From Flammeovirgaceae bacterium (lineage in GTDB: Bacteria > Bacteroidota > Bacteroidia > Cytophagales > Cyclobacteriaceae), in assembly GCA_020635915.1 (NCBI GenBank), contig JACJYU010000001.1, positions 2,084,501-2,148,500 of the forward strand: a stretch of 64,000 bases of DNA. The letters run 5' to 3'. The notes below the pieces were generated by a model that saw only the letters and a list, made by a program, of their open reading frames with translations, did not search any database and was not told the origin of the DNA. The position numbers and the translations under genes are program-made. Positions 33,460 through 41,909 of this stretch are shown piece after piece; position 1 is the first letter of the stretch, and each line of letters opens with the position of its first letter.

Positions 33460-35691
33460 ATGAAGCGGATGAAATATTTTTATGGCACCTTGCTGGGCCT
33501 GCTGTGTGGCACTGCTGCATGGCCTCAGGAAAATATTCCGATAGGAACATGGCGGCCCCACCTTTCGTTCAACAACCTAAACGCCCTGGCCGTTGCGCCC
33601 GGCCATGTGTATGCGGCCAATGGCGTGGGGGTCCTCGACTTTGACAAGGCCGGCCAGGAAGTGGTGGTGGTTTCCAAGGTTGACGGATTGAGCAGTGCCG
33701 AAATCTCCACAATTGCTTATGATAGCCAGCGAAAAATGTTGTTGGTGGCTTTTGAAAACGGGCTGATAAACATTATTGAAGGCAATACGGTTTCGGTTTT
33801 CGACAACCTGGCCATTTCACCGGCCATTCCCGGTTCGCGCAAGGTCAACCACATAGGGGTGCACAATGACCTGGCCTACCTCTCTACGGATTTTGGCGTG
33901 GTGGTATTTGATTTGGAAAAGAGGGAAGTAAAAGAAACATACCGCGACCTGAGCGATACCGGTGAAAATTTGGGGGTCAACAGCTCGGCAGTTTCCGGGG
34001 ACTCCCTTTACCTGGCCACCGCACAGGGGGTATTGGCCGGTGCCATGGATGGCACAAGTAATTTGCTGGATTTTAGGAGTTGGAAGAGGTATGTGCAAGG
34101 GGCCATGAATTCCAATATTGCCTCCATTACAAACTTTAACGGAATGGTATATGCCGCAATAAACCAACAAGGGGTTTTTTTGCTGCAAAACGGGTCTTGG
34201 GCCCAACAACCTTATTTGCAGACGGCCACCTTCAGGAAAATGTCAAGCCCGTTCAATGCTTTGTTTATCACCACGGCCGATAAGGTTTGGTCCGTGGATG
34301 GGGCAGGCCTTAAGGAGGTTGGGGCAGGCTCAATAACCAATCCCGATGAAGCCATCACCGACAGCGAGGGCGTGGTGTGGGTGGCTGACGGAAACAAAGG
34401 ACTGCTCTTTATAAAAGACGGTACGGTAAACCAGGTGAAGCCCAATGGCCCATCTTCCAATGCGCAATGGAGGGTTACCTACTCGCAGGGTAGGGTGTTG
34501 GCCAGCCATGGTGGCTATACCCCTTTGTTGCAGCCCCTGGGCAATATTTCAAAAGCCGACCAATTTGTAAATGGGCAGTGGGGGGAAATAAATTCCGGAC
34601 TGAAGTCGGACATAACCGACCAGGAAATAAGTGCGGGCGCCACCTATGTTTCCTCCTTTGGGTTCGGCCTGGAAAAAACAACCGCCAGCGGTTCGATGGT
34701 TTTTGACGATTCGAACAGTCCCCTGCAAAAAGCACCGCCATTGGGCCTGGTGCTGGTCCCATCGATAGCGGCCTCATCAGACGGGATATGGGTGGCAAAT
34801 TATGGGGTGTTCCCCTCGCTGCATTGGCTCTCCCATTCCAACGACTGGCAATCGTTTCCCATCAATCGGCCCCAGGCGCAATTTCCGGTTGACCTTTTGG
34901 TGGACAAGGTTGGCCATGTATGGATGGTGGTGGACCCTTTGAAGGGCGGGGGGATTGTAGTGTACGACAAAAATGAAAACAGGAATGTTTATCTCTCGGA
35001 CGTGCCTGGCAAAGGCGGCTTGCCATCAGCGGTGGTAAAGTCAATGGCCAATGACCGCGATGGCCAGGTGTGGGTAGGTACCGACAAGGGGGTGGCTTAT
35101 TTTCCCAGCCCCCAAAGTGTGTTTGATCCGGTTGTGGATGCCGTTAGGCCAATTTTTGAAAACCGGTACCTTCTCAGGGACGAAACCGTTACCGCCATTG
35201 CGGTAGATGGGGGCAACAGGAAGTGGTTAGGCACAAACAATGGCATATGGTTGTTTGGGCCGTCCGGTGAGGAAGTGGTTTATAATTTTACCACCAACAA
35301 CAGCCCATTGCTTTCCAATACCATAACTTCCGTGGCCATTGACCCAAACAGTGGGGAGGTTTTTATCGGTACGGACAAGGGGATGGCGTCCTTTCGGTCT
35401 GCGGCCACGGCCAGCACCAACCGTTTCGGGGAGGTGAAAATATTCCCTAACCCGGTAAGTGCCGATTTCACCGGCCCGGTGGCCATTAATGGGTTGTACA
35501 CCGATGCCATTGTAAAAATCACCGATATCAGCGGCAAGCTGGTTTGGCAGGCACAGGCCCATGGTGGCACCGCCACCTGGGATGCAAGGCAGGTGAACGG
35601 CAGGCGGGTAAGCCCCGGCATATACCTTGTGTTTGCCACGGCCGAAGATGGCACGGAAAGGCATGTAGGCAAAATAGCTGTAATAGAGTAA
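33460..35691 (+). CDS. porZ: Type IX secretion component PorZ
   Basis: This 743-residue secreted surface protein has a signal peptide (~1-22, ending near CGTAAWPQ), then IPIGTWRPHLSFNNLNALAV and two beta-propeller-like repeat blocks with ligand-sensor repeats such as DREGQVWVGTDKGVA. A ~80-residue C-terminal domain starts near KIFPNPVSADF and ends GKIAVIE, the T9SS sorting-type domain. PorZ is part of the attachment complex that anchors T9SS cargo to A-LPS. The stop overlaps recO by one base. Family assignment is by layout and by eye. Confidence 0.82.
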   Translation: MKRMKYFYGTLLGLLCGTAAWPQENIPIGTWRPHLSFNNLNALAVAPGHVYAANGVGVLDFDKAGQEVVVVSKVDGLSSAEISTIAYDSQRKMLLVAFENGLINIIEGNTVSVFDNLAISPAIPGSRKVNHIGVHNDLAYLSTDFGVVVFDLEKREVKETYRDLSDTGENLGVNSSAVSGDSLYLATAQGVLAGAMDGTSNLLDFRSWKRYVQGAMNSNIASITNFNGMVYAAINQQGVFLLQNGSWAQQPYLQTATFRKMSSPFNALFITTADKVWSVDGAGLKEVGAGSITNPDEAITDSEGVVWVADGNKGLLFIKDGTVNQVKPNGPSSNAQWRVTYSQGRVLASHGGYTPLLQPLGNISKADQFVNGQWGEINSGLKSDITDQEISAGATYVSSFGFGLEKTTASGSMVFDDSNSPLQKAPPLGLVLVPSIAASSDGIWVANYGVFPSLHWLSHSNDWQSFPINRPQAQFPVDLLVDKVGHVWMVVDPLKGGGIVVYDKNENRNVYLSDVPGKGGLPSAVVKSMANDRDGQVWVGTDKGVAYFPSPQSVFDPVVDAVRPIFENRYLLRDETVTAIAVDGGNRKWLGTNNGIWLFGPSGEEVVYNFTTNNSPLLSNTITSVAIDPNSGEVFIGTDKGMASFRSAATASTNRFGEVKIFPNPVSADFTGPVAINGLYTDAIVKITDISGKLVWQAQAHGGTATWDARQVNGRRVSPGIYLVFATAEDGTERHVGKIAVIE

Positions 35692-36350
35692 TGCTTCACA
35701 AGACCAAAGGCATTGTTTTCCGATATGTTCCCTATGGGGAAACCTCCATCATAGTGAATATCTTCACCGAGCTGTTCGGCCTCCAGGGCTATATCGTCAA
35801 CAGCGTACGGGCCAAGTCCGGCAAAAACAAAATTGCGGTTTACCAGCCCCTTACCTTGCTGGACATGGTGGTTTACCACAAGGAGAATGCAGGAATATTG
35901 AGGATAAAGGAAGCCACCTGCGCATACCCTTATCACCACATGCCGTCCGACCCCATAAAGTCCTGCATCGGATTGTTTATCGCTGAGGTGCTGAACAAAA
36001 CCGTGAAAGAACAGGTGCATGCCGGGGGGTTGTGCAATTTTATTTTTGATTCGTTGCCCCGCCTGGACACACTGGTGCACCCGGAAAACTTCCACCTGGT
36101 TTTTTTGATCAAGTTGAGCAAGTACCTCGGGTTTGGCCCTTTTGACAAAGTGGAGTTGGGGGCGTTGGCACTAAACGATGAGGAGGAGGGCCTGCTGGAC
36201 AGCCTGCTCAAAAGCGAATATGAAAATGACATACGGTTGCACAACGACCAGAGAAGGGCTTTGCTGGATTTGCTGCTAAGGTTTTATGGCAGCCATGTGG
36301 ACTTGGGCACGATTAAGTCCGTTCAGGTACTGCGGGAGGTTTTGCGCTAA
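35691..36350 (+). CDS. recO: DNA repair protein RecO
   Basis: The 219-residue protein has the RecO N-terminal OB-fold (LHKTKGIVFRYVPYGETSIIV and KSGKNKIAVYQPLTLLD). The C-terminal helical part has NFHLVFLIKLSKYLGFGP; the usual zinc cysteines are largely absent, as in many Bacteroidota RecO proteins. RecO loads RecA with RecF/RecR. The ATG overlaps the porZ stop (TAATG). It overlaps the convergent response-regulator gene end by four bases. Confidence 0.9.
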   Translation: MLHKTKGIVFRYVPYGETSIIVNIFTELFGLQGYIVNSVRAKSGKNKIAVYQPLTLLDMVVYHKENAGILRIKEATCAYPYHHMPSDPIKSCIGLFIAEVLNKTVKEQVHAGGLCNFIFDSLPRLDTLVHPENFHLVFLIKLSKYLGFGPFDKVELGALALNDEEEGLLDSLLKSEYENDIRLHNDQRRALLDLLLRFYGSHVDLGTIKSVQVLREVLR

Positions 36351-37024
36351 CCGATCTCAAGGCGAAACCCAACCCCATGGTAGTTGACGATCTGCACCGA
36401 GGGGTCGTGCCTAAGGTATTTCCTAAGTTTGGAAATGAAAACATCAAGGCTCCTGCCCATAAAATAATCATCGTCCCCCCAAATCGTTTTCAGTATCTCG
36501 TCCCGTTTTAAAACACGGTGTTTGTTGTGGTAAAGCAATTTGAGGATTTCGGCCTCTTTTTGCGTAAGCGTCTTTTTTTCCTGGCCGTGGGCCAATGTAA
36601 TCCTTTGCCCGTCAAACTGGTACGCCCCCAGGGCGAAGGAAGCCTCCCGTGCGGTGGTGGTGCCCCTTCTGAGAAAGACCTCTATCCTGTAGAGCAACTC
36701 TTCCATGTTAAAAGGCTTTACGATGTAATCGTCCCCCCCACTTTCAAACCCCGCGATTTTGTCCTCGATCAATCCCTTAGCGGTAACGAACAAGATGGGG
36801 ATGTCCCGGTTTTTGGCCCGAAACGATTGGGCCAATGAAAACCCGTCCCTTTTGGGAAGCATTACGTCCAGAATGCACAAGTCGTATGGTTGACGGAGAA
36901 ACTGCTGATAGGCTTCTTCCCCGTCTTCGCACAACGTTACCTCATATTGCTTGTGCACAAGGTTGTCTTTTATTACAAAGCCCAGCGCAGGGTCGTCTTC
37001 CACCAACAATATCCTAGCGCTCAT
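36347..37024 (-). CDS. OmpR/PhoB-family response regulator
   Basis: The 225-residue protein has a receiver domain (~1-120) with phospho-acceptor Asp in LCILDVMLPKRDG and Lys in DDYIVKPFN. A winged-helix DNA-binding domain at ~130-225 has LTQKEAEILKLLYHNKHRVLKRDEILKTIWG and an EXXXD-type end (RSLDVFISKLRKYLRHD). The start at 37024 gives MSARILLVEDD. It overlaps the histidine-kinase 3' end by 11 bases, so they are coupled. The pair resembles the RprX/RprY class of Bacteroidota. Confidence 0.94.
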   Translation of the reverse strand: MSARILLVEDDPALGFVIKDNLVHKQYEVTLCEDGEEAYQQFLRQPYDLCILDVMLPKRDGFSLAQSFRAKNRDIPILFVTAKGLIEDKIAGFESGGDDYIVKPFNMEELLYRIEVFLRRGTTTAREASFALGAYQFDGQRITLAHGQEKKTLTQKEAEILKLLYHNKHRVLKRDEILKTIWGDDDYFMGRSLDVFISKLRKYLRHDPSVQIVNYHGVGFRLEIG

Positions 37025-38288
37025 ATAACGGCAGCGAAATCTTAAAGGTAGTCCCTTTTCCAGGGGTGCTGTCAAGGGAGATGCTGCCCTTGTGGGCCTC
37101 CACTATGAGCTTTACATAATTGAGGCCCAGGCCAAAGCCCTTTACGTTGTGGACATTGCCCGTTGGCACCCGGTAGAAACGCTCAAAAACCCTGTCGTGG
37201 TTTTCCGGGGCGATGCCTATCCCGTTGTCCTCCACCTCAAGGCAAAACCTTCCTTTCTTATTGTATGTCCTGATGTGTATCCTGGGCACAGGGTCGTTGT
37301 TGTACTTGACGGCATTATCGATCAGGTTGTTGACCACATTGGTGAGGTGTAGTTTGTCGCCCTTGATACGGCATTGCACCGCATTCAATTGCAGCCCTAT
37401 GCCCCCTTCCCTGACCTTCATCGCCAGTGAACAGTTTTGCGCGATGCCCGTTAGCCATTCATGGCCATCAATGGGCCCCAGGCTTAGGTCGATTTTCTTT
37501 TCGTCCAGTTGGGCCATTTGCAAGACACGGTCCACTTGTTGTTTTAGCCTGTGGCTTTCGTTTTTGATCACTGTTGCATACTTCAGGAGGCGGTCGGGTT
37601 CACTGGAAATGCCGGGGCTTTTGAGTACTTCACTAGAAATGGCAATGGTGGCGATGGGGGTTTTGAACTCGTGGGTCATGTTGTTGATGAAGTCCTTTTG
37701 TACCTCCGATAGCCTTTTTTGCTTTAGTATGGCCAGGAGGGTATAAATAAAAAAGAGCACCACAACGAGCAATACTGCCGAGGAAAAACCCCATATGCCC
37801 ATCTGGCTCAGGAGGTTGGCCTGAAGAAAAGGGAATTGTACACCAAAGTAATATCCTTCCTCATCCCAGGTAGGCAAATCCGTCATGTTGGCCAATTTCC
37901 TGTCGGGCTTGGAAGAAACAAACTTTCCGTACACCATGCACTTGTCGCTGCAATCGTACACGCCATACTCAAAGTCCGCCCTGATGTTTTTCTTTTCAAA
38001 TTCGCTCACCAGCAGGAACTCCAATAAGCCGGCATCCACCACATCATTTACCGCCACCACAAAATAGTTGGTGGACAACTGATTGACGGGGTTGGTGGCC
38101 GGGGCCGGGGCCTTGTTGATTTCGGAGACCCTTGCGGCCACGTTGCTGAGGGCGGTGTTCACGTCCCGGTTGAATTGGTTTTCGCGGATGTCCAACGCCC
38201 TGCCCACCCAATAGATTTGCGTGACCGCAATGCCAATTATGCTGATAGCGGCCAAAACAATGACGATCCTTAGTGAATTCCTGCTCAC
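37014..38288 (-). CDS. Sensor histidine kinase
   Basis: This 424-residue inner-membrane kinase has TM1 at ~6-26, a periplasmic sensor of ~130 residues containing DCSDKC, TM2 at ~165-190, and a HisKA dimerisation domain with the phospho-His in MTHEFKTPIATIAIS. The HATPase has N box NVVNNLIDNAVKYN, DNGIGI and GFGLGLNY. The start is GTG at 38288, five bases after a perfect -7 box, so the message is nearly leaderless. It sits upstream of and overlaps the response regulator. The signal is unknown. Confidence 0.94.
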   Translation of the reverse strand: MSRNSLRIVIVLAAISIIGIAVTQIYWVGRALDIRENQFNRDVNTALSNVAARVSEINKAPAPATNPVNQLSTNYFVVAVNDVVDAGLLEFLLVSEFEKKNIRADFEYGVYDCSDKCMVYGKFVSSKPDRKLANMTDLPTWDEEGYYFGVQFPFLQANLLSQMGIWGFSSAVLLVVVLFFIYTLLAILKQKRLSEVQKDFINNMTHEFKTPIATIAISSEVLKSPGISSEPDRLLKYATVIKNESHRLKQQVDRVLQMAQLDEKKIDLSLGPIDGHEWLTGIAQNCSLAMKVREGGIGLQLNAVQCRIKGDKLHLTNVVNNLIDNAVKYNNDPVPRIHIRTYNKKGRFCLEVEDNGIGIAPENHDRVFERFYRVPTGNVHNVKGFGLGLNYVKLIVEAHKGSISLDSTPGKGTTFKISLPLYER

Positions 38289-38292
38289 CTTG

Positions 38293-38300
38293 CAAAGTTA
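38293..38300 (-). promoter_or_regulatory. -7 promoter box (TAACTTTG) for the histidine kinase operon
   Basis: This perfect minus-strand TAnnTTTG match lies four bases upstream of the GTG start. Confidence 0.6.
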
Positions 38301-38427
38301 AGGGGTATTCATCCCTGAAATTAAGTTTAACAAGTCGTTAACACTTATTACCATCATATTAACAGCCTTTTTTGGGGTTTTTGGGGACGTTTGTGCACAA
38401 CGGCCTGTCACACGAAAGGTTTTTTTG

Positions 38428-38435
38428 TACTTTTG
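38428..38435 (+). promoter_or_regulatory. -7 promoter box (TACTTTTG) for the DUF1573 gene
   Basis: This perfect TAnnTTTG match lies 42 bases upstream of the ATG. It overlaps the short palindrome GTACTTTTGGTAC. Confidence 0.5.
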
Positions 38436-38477
38436 GTACAGGTTGGGCAATAAGTTTAACCTTTAAAATCCAAAGAA

Positions 38478-38888
38478 ATGAGAAAATCAGGAGTATTGTT
38501 TTTATTGCTTTTATTATCGGCTGCAGGCTTTGCACAGGTGGCGGCCTCCAATGGCAACGATGCGGCAGCATCAAACCTGGCCGTTTTCAACTGGGAAGCC
38601 ACCGTCCATGATTTTGGCAAGATCAAACAGGGCGTTCCAGTCACGCACGAATTTACCTTCACCAACACCGGCAAAACACCGCTGGTCATCACCAATGTGC
38701 AGGCATCGTGCGGGTGCACCACGCCTGCCTGGTCCAAGGACCCTATCCCTCCCGGGGGAAAAGGTTTTATAAAGGCCACTTACAATGCCGCCAGCATGGG
38801 GGGCTTTAACAAAACCGTTACGGTCATGGCCAATGTGGAAAATGGCTTTAAACAACTTTCCATCAAGGGCGAAGTCGTCCAGGAATAA
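38478..38888 (+). CDS. DUF1573 secreted protein
   Basis: The 136-residue protein has a signal peptide (~1-20, ending in SAAGFAQ). The DUF1573 immunoglobulin-like fold follows: VHDFGKIKQGVPVTHEFTF, then NVQASCGCTTPAWSKDPIPPGG with the typical CGC turn, and NGFKQLSIKGEV. These single-domain periplasmic proteins are widespread in Bacteroidota; function is unknown. It is terminated by a 13-bp hairpin. Confidence 0.9.
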   Translation: MRKSGVLFLLLLLSAAGFAQVAASNGNDAAASNLAVFNWEATVHDFGKIKQGVPVTHEFTFTNTGKTPLVITNVQASCGCTTPAWSKDPIPPGGKGFIKATYNAASMGGFNKTVTVMANVENGFKQLSIKGEVVQE

Positions 38889-38905
38889 AAAAACAACTTG
38901 TCGAT

Positions 38906-38948
38906 AAAGGGCAGCCCCGAAAAGAACTGGTGTTTGGGGCTGCCCTTT
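38906..38948. terminator. Bidirectional terminator hairpin
   Basis: A perfect 13-bp inverted repeat, AAAGGGCAGCCCC (38906-38918) with GGGGCTGCCCTTT (38936-38948), lies between two convergent genes. Its ends are A-rich and T-rich, so it can stop transcription from both sides. Confidence 0.85.
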
Positions 38949-38956
38949 TATTTAAG

Positions 38957-39745
38957 CTAGCCTTCGTTGTATTGGTCGATGATATGCTGGCTGACCAGCT
39001 TGTAGATGGCGGCCAGGGCCTCGTCCTTTTGCAGGAACTCCAGGTGGGCGTCAAGTATTTCGAAGTCCCCCCTTTTGGCCGGGCCTGTTTGGGAATTTTC
39101 CGGCCCTATGGACAAACCCTTGTTGAGCGTTTCCGAAATCAGGGGCTTGAGCAGGTCAAAGCTTAACCTGTTCTGTTGCAGTATGCCTTTACTGATGGCC
39201 AGCATGTGGTTGGTGAAGTTGGAGGCGAAGACGGCCGCCACATGGAGGGCCTTCCGTTCTGTCGAACTGATTTTTCCCACACTTGAGCTGATCTGCCTGG
39301 CCATCTTCATGCAAACGCCCTCCGTTTCCGATGATCCTGCCTCAATAAAAATGGGGATGTCCCGGAAATCCACCTTTTTGTTTTTGGAGAAAGTTTGAAG
39401 GGGATAAAACACCCCTGTATGGGGCGTGGCCGCGTAGGAGAGCACGCTTAAAGGCTGGCTGCCGGAGGTATGCAAAAGTATGGCGTCATCGGGCAGGATG
39501 ATGTCTTGTGCAATGGGCTTGATGGCATCGTCCGAAACGGCAATGATGAATATTGACGAAGGGCTGGTGGAGAAGTCGAGCGTGGCCTTTGCCTCTGCCT
39601 GGTAGAGCCTGCCGGTAAGCAATTTTGCATTTTTTGGATTTCGGCTGTACACTTCCTTTACGCTGTAGCCCACGTTGTCCAATGCGGGTGCCAGGTGCCA
39701 GGCAAGGTTTCCCGAGCCAATGAATGAAATAGAGGGTTGGGCCAT
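38957..39745 (-). CDS. Rossmann-fold protein with DUF2520 domain
   Basis: The 262-residue protein has an N-terminal nucleotide-binding Rossmann fold (SISFIGSGNLAWHLAPAL). The C-terminal ~130 residues match DUF2520, including KALHVAAVFASNFTNHML. These NADP-binding proteins resemble the F420- or 6-phosphogluconate-dehydrogenase superfamily; substrate is unknown. It is a single-gene transcript facing the DUF1573 gene. Confidence 0.85.
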   Translation of the reverse strand: MAQPSISFIGSGNLAWHLAPALDNVGYSVKEVYSRNPKNAKLLTGRLYQAEAKATLDFSTSPSSIFIIAVSDDAIKPIAQDIILPDDAILLHTSGSQPLSVLSYAATPHTGVFYPLQTFSKNKKVDFRDIPIFIEAGSSETEGVCMKMARQISSSVGKISSTERKALHVAAVFASNFTNHMLAISKGILQQNRLSFDLLKPLISETLNKGLSIGPENSQTGPAKRGDFEILDAHLEFLQKDEALAAIYKLVSQHIIDQYNEG

Positions 39746-40018
39746 TGCGGGTGCAAATTACTTCAAATAGCTGACTTATATCGCCTATGTAAAGTGCGTA
39801 CGTGGCGTTTTGCCATAACATGCTGAAAGTAGCATTTTTCTACTTTTGTTCATACTTGATATAAGAAATTAAGTGATTCAGGTGTACAAACAGCACGGCT
39901 GGAATTGCAGACGGCCTTCGTTCAATAAAATGCTAAGTAAAAATGCGGGACTTTTCCTGGTCACGAACCTTGGTGCTAAGAAACGCATGCACTTTATATC
40001 TTGGTTGGCTGCTGGCGC
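39746..40018. other. Intergenic region with an orphan promoter-like inverted repeat
   Basis: No convincing gene is seen. An inverted repeat AAAGTAG (39826-39832) / CTACTTT (39840-39846) overlaps a perfect plus-strand TAnnTTTG (TACTTTTG, 39841-39848) with no gene downstream on that strand until the toxin's antisense. Confidence 0.4.
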
Positions 40019-40306
40019 CTACAATATTCTTAGTTGTCGAGCCGCGTGATGAATGCGGGCGATACCGATGTGGCCTGCATTTATTTTGTAAACTATCCGA
40101 TAGTTTCCTTCTATGAGCTCTCGTATTATTTCGGAGTCAAATTCTGGGACTTTACGCCCAGACTTTGGGAATGCTTCTAATTGATCCACCCTTCCAATTA
40201 TCTTATCGATAAATTTATCCGCGTAACTTTTTGAGTCTTTGGAAATATATTCGTGAATGTTTTTGAGGTCCCCGAGTGCAAGCTCAGTCCACAGCACCTT
40301 CACCAT
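40019..40306 (-). CDS. RelE/ParE-family toxin
   Basis: The 95-residue protein has the RelE/ParE plasmid-stabilisation toxin fold: VLWTELALGDLKNIHEYI, ADKFIDKIIGRVDQLEAFPKSGR and YRIVYKINAGHIGIARIHHAAR. It would be a ribosome-dependent mRNA nuclease or gyrase inhibitor; the sequence alone cannot decide. Its ATG is embedded in the antitoxin's 3' end (ATGGTGA), a seven-base overlap. Confidence 0.88.
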   Translation of the reverse strand: MVKVLWTELALGDLKNIHEYISKDSKSYADKFIDKIIGRVDQLEAFPKSGRKVPEFDSEIIRELIEGNYRIVYKINAGHIGIARIHHAARQLRIL

Positions 40307-40473
40307 TTCTTGGTTAGTTCTTTCACTTGGTCGTGAGGTACCGTCTTGCCTTCGTCCAATTGCGCAAGTCCTTTTTCGACCTTTTCAACAAACACGAGTC
40401 TTTCGATCAATTCGTCAAGGTCGAACTCTTGGGGTAGTTCCTTGATGGTTTCAATTGCTTTGTCCCTCTTCAT
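40300..40473 (-). CDS. Antitoxin of the RelE/ParE pair (57 residues)
   Basis: The short frame begins MKRDKAIETIKELPQEF and runs 57 residues with many charged residues. It contains LDELIERLVFVEKVEKG, typical of helical antitoxins partnered with ParE/RelE toxins. It is below usual ORF length cutoffs, but its overlap with the toxin start and a perfect -7 box immediately upstream support expression. It would bind the toxin and probably repress the operon. Confidence 0.82.
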   Translation of the reverse strand: MKRDKAIETIKELPQEFDLDELIERLVFVEKVEKGLAQLDEGKTVPHDQVKELTKKW

Positions 40474-40761
40474 AAACCAAATTTACACAATTTCGCATTA
40501 TGATGTTGGGTAAAACGGGTGCTTGCAACTACCGGCAAATAACGGCCACTACCCATAATCTGGCCATGTGAATGAAATTGCACTCAACGGCATAACCATA
40601 ACCAGGGGTCCTGACCGCCAAAAAACAATTGTTAACAAATAATACCCCTGGCTCTAGTTGGGGTCGCCCATCCCGATCATCGGGAGTGGCTGGAACAGGA
40701 GGTGGCCAGGCGTTTTGGAAGCGGGAACCACTTCCTGCAACAAACCCATTCCAAAAAAAAA
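40474..40761. other. Intergenic region upstream of the TA pair, with a hairpin
   Basis: No gene is seen. A 15-base hairpin-forming palindrome TCCCGATCATCGGGA (40671-40685), flanked by CCA and TGG, is the only clear structure. AACAATTGTT (40624-40633) is a small palindrome. Confidence 0.4.
40478..40485 (-). promoter_or_regulatory. -7 promoter box (TAAATTTG) for the toxin-antitoxin operon
   Basis: This perfect minus-strand TAnnTTTG match lies four bases upstream of the antitoxin ATG, giving a leaderless-type transcript. Confidence 0.6.
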
Positions 40762-41904
40762 TTAATGCGCGGCCACCCCGAAAAGTTCGGCCAGCTTTTC
40801 CACGGTGATGTCTATGTCTTCCGGCTGGGTGAACTTGCTGAAGGAAAACCTTACTGCCCCGCGCCTGGAGCCGGGGTACAGTGCGTTCAAGACATGCGAA
40901 CCGGTAGCGGCACCGCTTGAGCAGGCGCTGCCACCCGATGCCGAAATGCCTGACATGTCAAGGTTGAACAACAGCATTTCGTTTTCTTCGGATTCGGGGA
41001 AACTTACGTTCAAAACGGTATAGAGGCTGTGCTCAATGTCCCCGGATGCCCCATTGAAGGTGACTCCCGGAATATTCTCTTTTAAGCGTTCGATCATTTT
41101 GGCCTTCAGGCCTTTGATGTACTCCCTGTGGCCGTCCAGTCCCTGGTATGCTATTTCCATGGCCTTTACCAGGCCAATGATCCCTGCGGTGTTCTCGGTG
41201 CCCCCCCTCATGTTGCGCTCCTGTGCCCCTCCATACACAAAGGGCTGGATCTTTTTGTCTTTGTTGATGTACATAAACCCAGCCCCTTTGGGGCCATAAA
41301 ACTTATGGGCGGCAGCCGTCATGGCATGGATTTTAAGTTTTTTCAAATCATGCCGGTAGTGGCCAATGGACTGCACCGTGTCCGAATGGAAATACGCATT
41401 GTACTTTTCGGCCAGCCCCGCCACGCGATGGATGTCCAATAAATTCCCCACTTCGTTGTTGGCGTGCATGAGCGATACCAACGCGCCAGGGTAGGCTTTT
41501 AACAACCGTTCCAGGTCGTGGTAGTCAATGTTCCCGCTTTCGTCCAATTTTACCAAATGCAATGCAATGGTGCCTTCCTTGTCCAGCAATTCAAGGGTAT
41601 GGCTTACCGCATGGTGTTCGATGGCGGAGGATATCGCGTGCTTAATATTATAGGTGTGGATACTGCCCATAATGATGGCGTTGTCCGCCTCGGTGCCCCC
41701 AGAGGTAAAGATTATTTCGCCAGGGGTGCAGTTCAGTATTTCGGCAATCCGCTTTCTTCCCATCTCAATGGCAGACCGTACCTTGCGCCCATGGCTATGC
41801 GTGGACGAGGGGTTGCCAAAATCTTCCAGCAGCAACGGCTTCATGGCCTCAAATACTTCGGGGTCCAATGGCGTGGTGGCCGCATTGTCTAAATAAATAC
41901 CCAT
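40762..41904 (-). CDS. Cysteine desulfurase (IscS/NifS type)
   Basis: The 380-residue PLP enzyme takes sulfur from cysteine for Fe-S clusters and tRNA thiolation. The start is MGIYLDNAATTPLDPEV. The PLP lysine is in TAAAHKFYGPKG, and the catalytic persulfide cysteine in GGSACSSGAA. Length fits IscS/NifS; no iscU or sufS partners are nearby. It lies five bases after glmM on the same strand, so they are probably co-transcribed. It could also supply sulfur to the mnmH pathway, but that is speculation. Confidence 0.92.
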   Translation of the reverse strand: MGIYLDNAATTPLDPEVFEAMKPLLLEDFGNPSSTHSHGRKVRSAIEMGRKRIAEILNCTPGEIIFTSGGTEADNAIIMGSIHTYNIKHAISSAIEHHAVSHTLELLDKEGTIALHLVKLDESGNIDYHDLERLLKAYPGALVSLMHANNEVGNLLDIHRVAGLAEKYNAYFHSDTVQSIGHYRHDLKKLKIHAMTAAAHKFYGPKGAGFMYINKDKKIQPFVYGGAQERNMRGGTENTAGIIGLVKAMEIAYQGLDGHREYIKGLKAKMIERLKENIPGVTFNGASGDIEHSLYTVLNVSFPESEENEMLLFNLDMSGISASGGSACSSGAATGSHVLNALYPGSRRGAVRFSFSKFTQPEDIDITVEKLAELFGVAAH

Positions 41905-41909
41905 GACAT

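Noticed and set aside
39942..40120. A ~57-codon plus-strand frame antisense to the toxin
   Set aside because: No family resemblance, and it runs through the well-supported toxin gene.
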